From positions 1 through 5,999 of the forward strand of contig JAHFIK010000047.1 of the NCBI GenBank assembly GCA_023246415.1: a stretch of 5,999 nucleotides of DNA, given 5' to 3'. Below the pieces are notes generated by a model. The model ran no database searches, was not told the origin of the DNA, and saw only the letters and a program-made list of their open reading frames with translations. How positions within the stretch are numbered: position 1 is the first letter of the stretch; each line of letters opens with the position of its first letter. Shown here one piece after another: positions 5,237-5,999 of the stretch. This DNA is from Candidatus Uhrbacteria bacterium (lineage in GTDB: Bacteria; Patescibacteriota; Patescibacteriia; 2-12-FULL-60-25). Position numbers and translations under genes: made by a program.

Positions 5237-5999
5237 TAGAATGGCGTAGACGGTGCGCTCTGTCCAGATTCAAGCTGCGGTGCGGATGCGGCCGGGGCAA
5301 GTCCGGGCGGGGGGATACGGGATTTATCGAGGTTGCGGAACGAGGCGCGCGACGCGTCGAAGAAGAGCTTTACGACGCCGGTCGGTCCGTTGCGATGTTT
5401 TGCGATATGAATTTCTGCCGTGTTCTGTTCTTCCGGAGAGAGATCTTCAAGTCGATAGTTTTTATCGGCGGCTTTGCGATAGATGAACATGACGACGTCC
5501 GCATCTTGCTCGATCGAACCGGATTCACGAAGGTGAGCGAGTTTTGGAATGGCTGGTTTGCTGAGTTCCACCTGACGCGAGAGCTGTGAGAGTGCGATGA
5601 CCGGAACGTTAAGCTCACGCGCGATTCCTTTGAGACCTCGGGTAATCTGCGCGATTTCTTGAACGCGATTATCGGAATTTCCACCGCCGCCTGCGCGGCC
5701 TTCCATGAGCTGGAGGTAGTCGATGATCAGGAGTCCGAGTCCTTGGTCCATCTGAAGGCGTCGGGCTTTTGTTCGAATCTCCATGACGTTCAGGCTCGCG
5801 GTGTCATCGATAAAAATCGGCGCTTCAGAGAGTGCGCCAAGCGCGTGGCCGATTCGGGCGAAGTCGTCGTGGGTCCCTTCGGTGCTGAGCCGACCATTGC
5901 GAAGGTTCCAGAGGTTCACGCCAGCCTCTGCGGAGATCATACGATCGACGAGCTGTTCTTTTCCCATTTCAAGCGAAAAGATCCCAACCGGAATTTTTG
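5236..5999 (-). CDS. dnaB: Replicative DNA helicase DnaB, N-terminal part outside the window
   Basis: DnaB is the hexameric helicase that unwinds DNA at the replication fork. The visible part is about 254 residues of the C-terminal RecA-like ATPase domain; the frame is open across the right edge and reads KIPVGIFSLEMGKEQLVDRM, so the ATG at 5967 is the internal Met of the conserved FSLEM motif and not the start. The Walker A site and N-terminal domain lie outside. Seen in order from that Met: the IDDT segment (53-56), Walker B (GLLIIDYLQLM, Asp83), RVQEIAQITRGLKGIARELNVPVIALSQLSR (101-131), the LRESGSIEQDAD arginine-finger region (146-157) and the AKHRNGPTG DNA-binding/ATPase end motif (189-197). 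No intein is present in the visible part. The tail is Pro/Ala/Ser-rich and ends STPF before TAG. It lies upstream of ybaB-recR on the same strand, 80 bases apart, with a palindrome between them. Confidence 0.97.
   Translation of the reverse strand, partial: KIPVGIFSLEMGKEQLVDRMISAEAGVNLWNLRNGRLSTEGTHDDFARIGHALGALSEAPIFIDDTASLNVMEIRTKARRLQMDQGLGLLIIDYLQLMEGRAGGGGNSDNRVQEIAQITRGLKGIARELNVPVIALSQLSRQVELSKPAIPKLAHLRESGSIEQDADVVMFIYRKAADKNYRLEDLSPEEQNTAEIHIAKHRNGPTGVVKLFFDASRASFRNLDKSRIPPPGLAPAASAPQLESGQSAPSTPF

Noticed and set aside
5179..5589. Plus-strand 136-codon reading frame across the palindrome and dnaB
   Set aside because: It is antisense to dnaB, whose frame carries all the conserved helicase motifs, and it begins in repeat sequence.

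Overview
The window looks like a chromosomal segment from a bacterium using the standard genetic code, with G+C slightly above half by eye. It carries housekeeping genes with one accessory gene between them. The YebC N-terminus (MSRHSKWSKVKQFKGAIDAK), the break-up of usual neighbourhoods (rplU without rpmA, ybaB-recR without dnaX) and the lack of clear Shine-Dalgarno sequences suggest a Patescibacteria/CPR lineage, perhaps Parcubacteria or Uhrbacteria-like. This placement is an inference from recognition, not a search result. All seven stop codons are TAA or TAG, and nothing suggests recoded TGA.

Layout: (1) 1-1325, plus strand, most of gpmI (cofactor-independent phosphoglycerate mutase), with its N-terminus cut by the left edge. 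(2) A perfect 13-bp bidirectional terminator lies between gpmI and the convergent yebC. (3) On the minus strand, rplU (ribosomal protein L21) and then yebC, each with its own sigma70-type promoter and separated by a strong rplU terminator. The rplU promoter sits so close to its ATG that the mRNA should be leaderless or nearly so. (4) On the plus strand, 2738-4123, a secreted lipoprotein with two predicted beta-sandwich (carbohydrate-binding-like) regions joined by a Thr-Gly-Gly repeat linker. It has a candidate promoter and its own terminator, so it looks like a self-contained accessory gene. (5) On the minus strand, dnaB (replicative helicase, running off the right edge), ybaB and recR. Between dnaB and ybaB lies a large palindrome built from a 7-base unit.

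The housekeeping genes cover glycolysis (gpmI), translation (rplU, and yebC in a regulatory or stall-relief role), replication (dnaB) and recombinational repair (ybaB-recR). I found no rRNA, tRNA, CRISPR array, transposase or defence operon. The largest stretch without a gene is 2548-2737 (190 bases), which holds divergent promoters and a hairpin. The points most worth a second look are the lipoprotein, the heptamer palindrome, the leaderless rplU and the altered Toprim residues of RecR.
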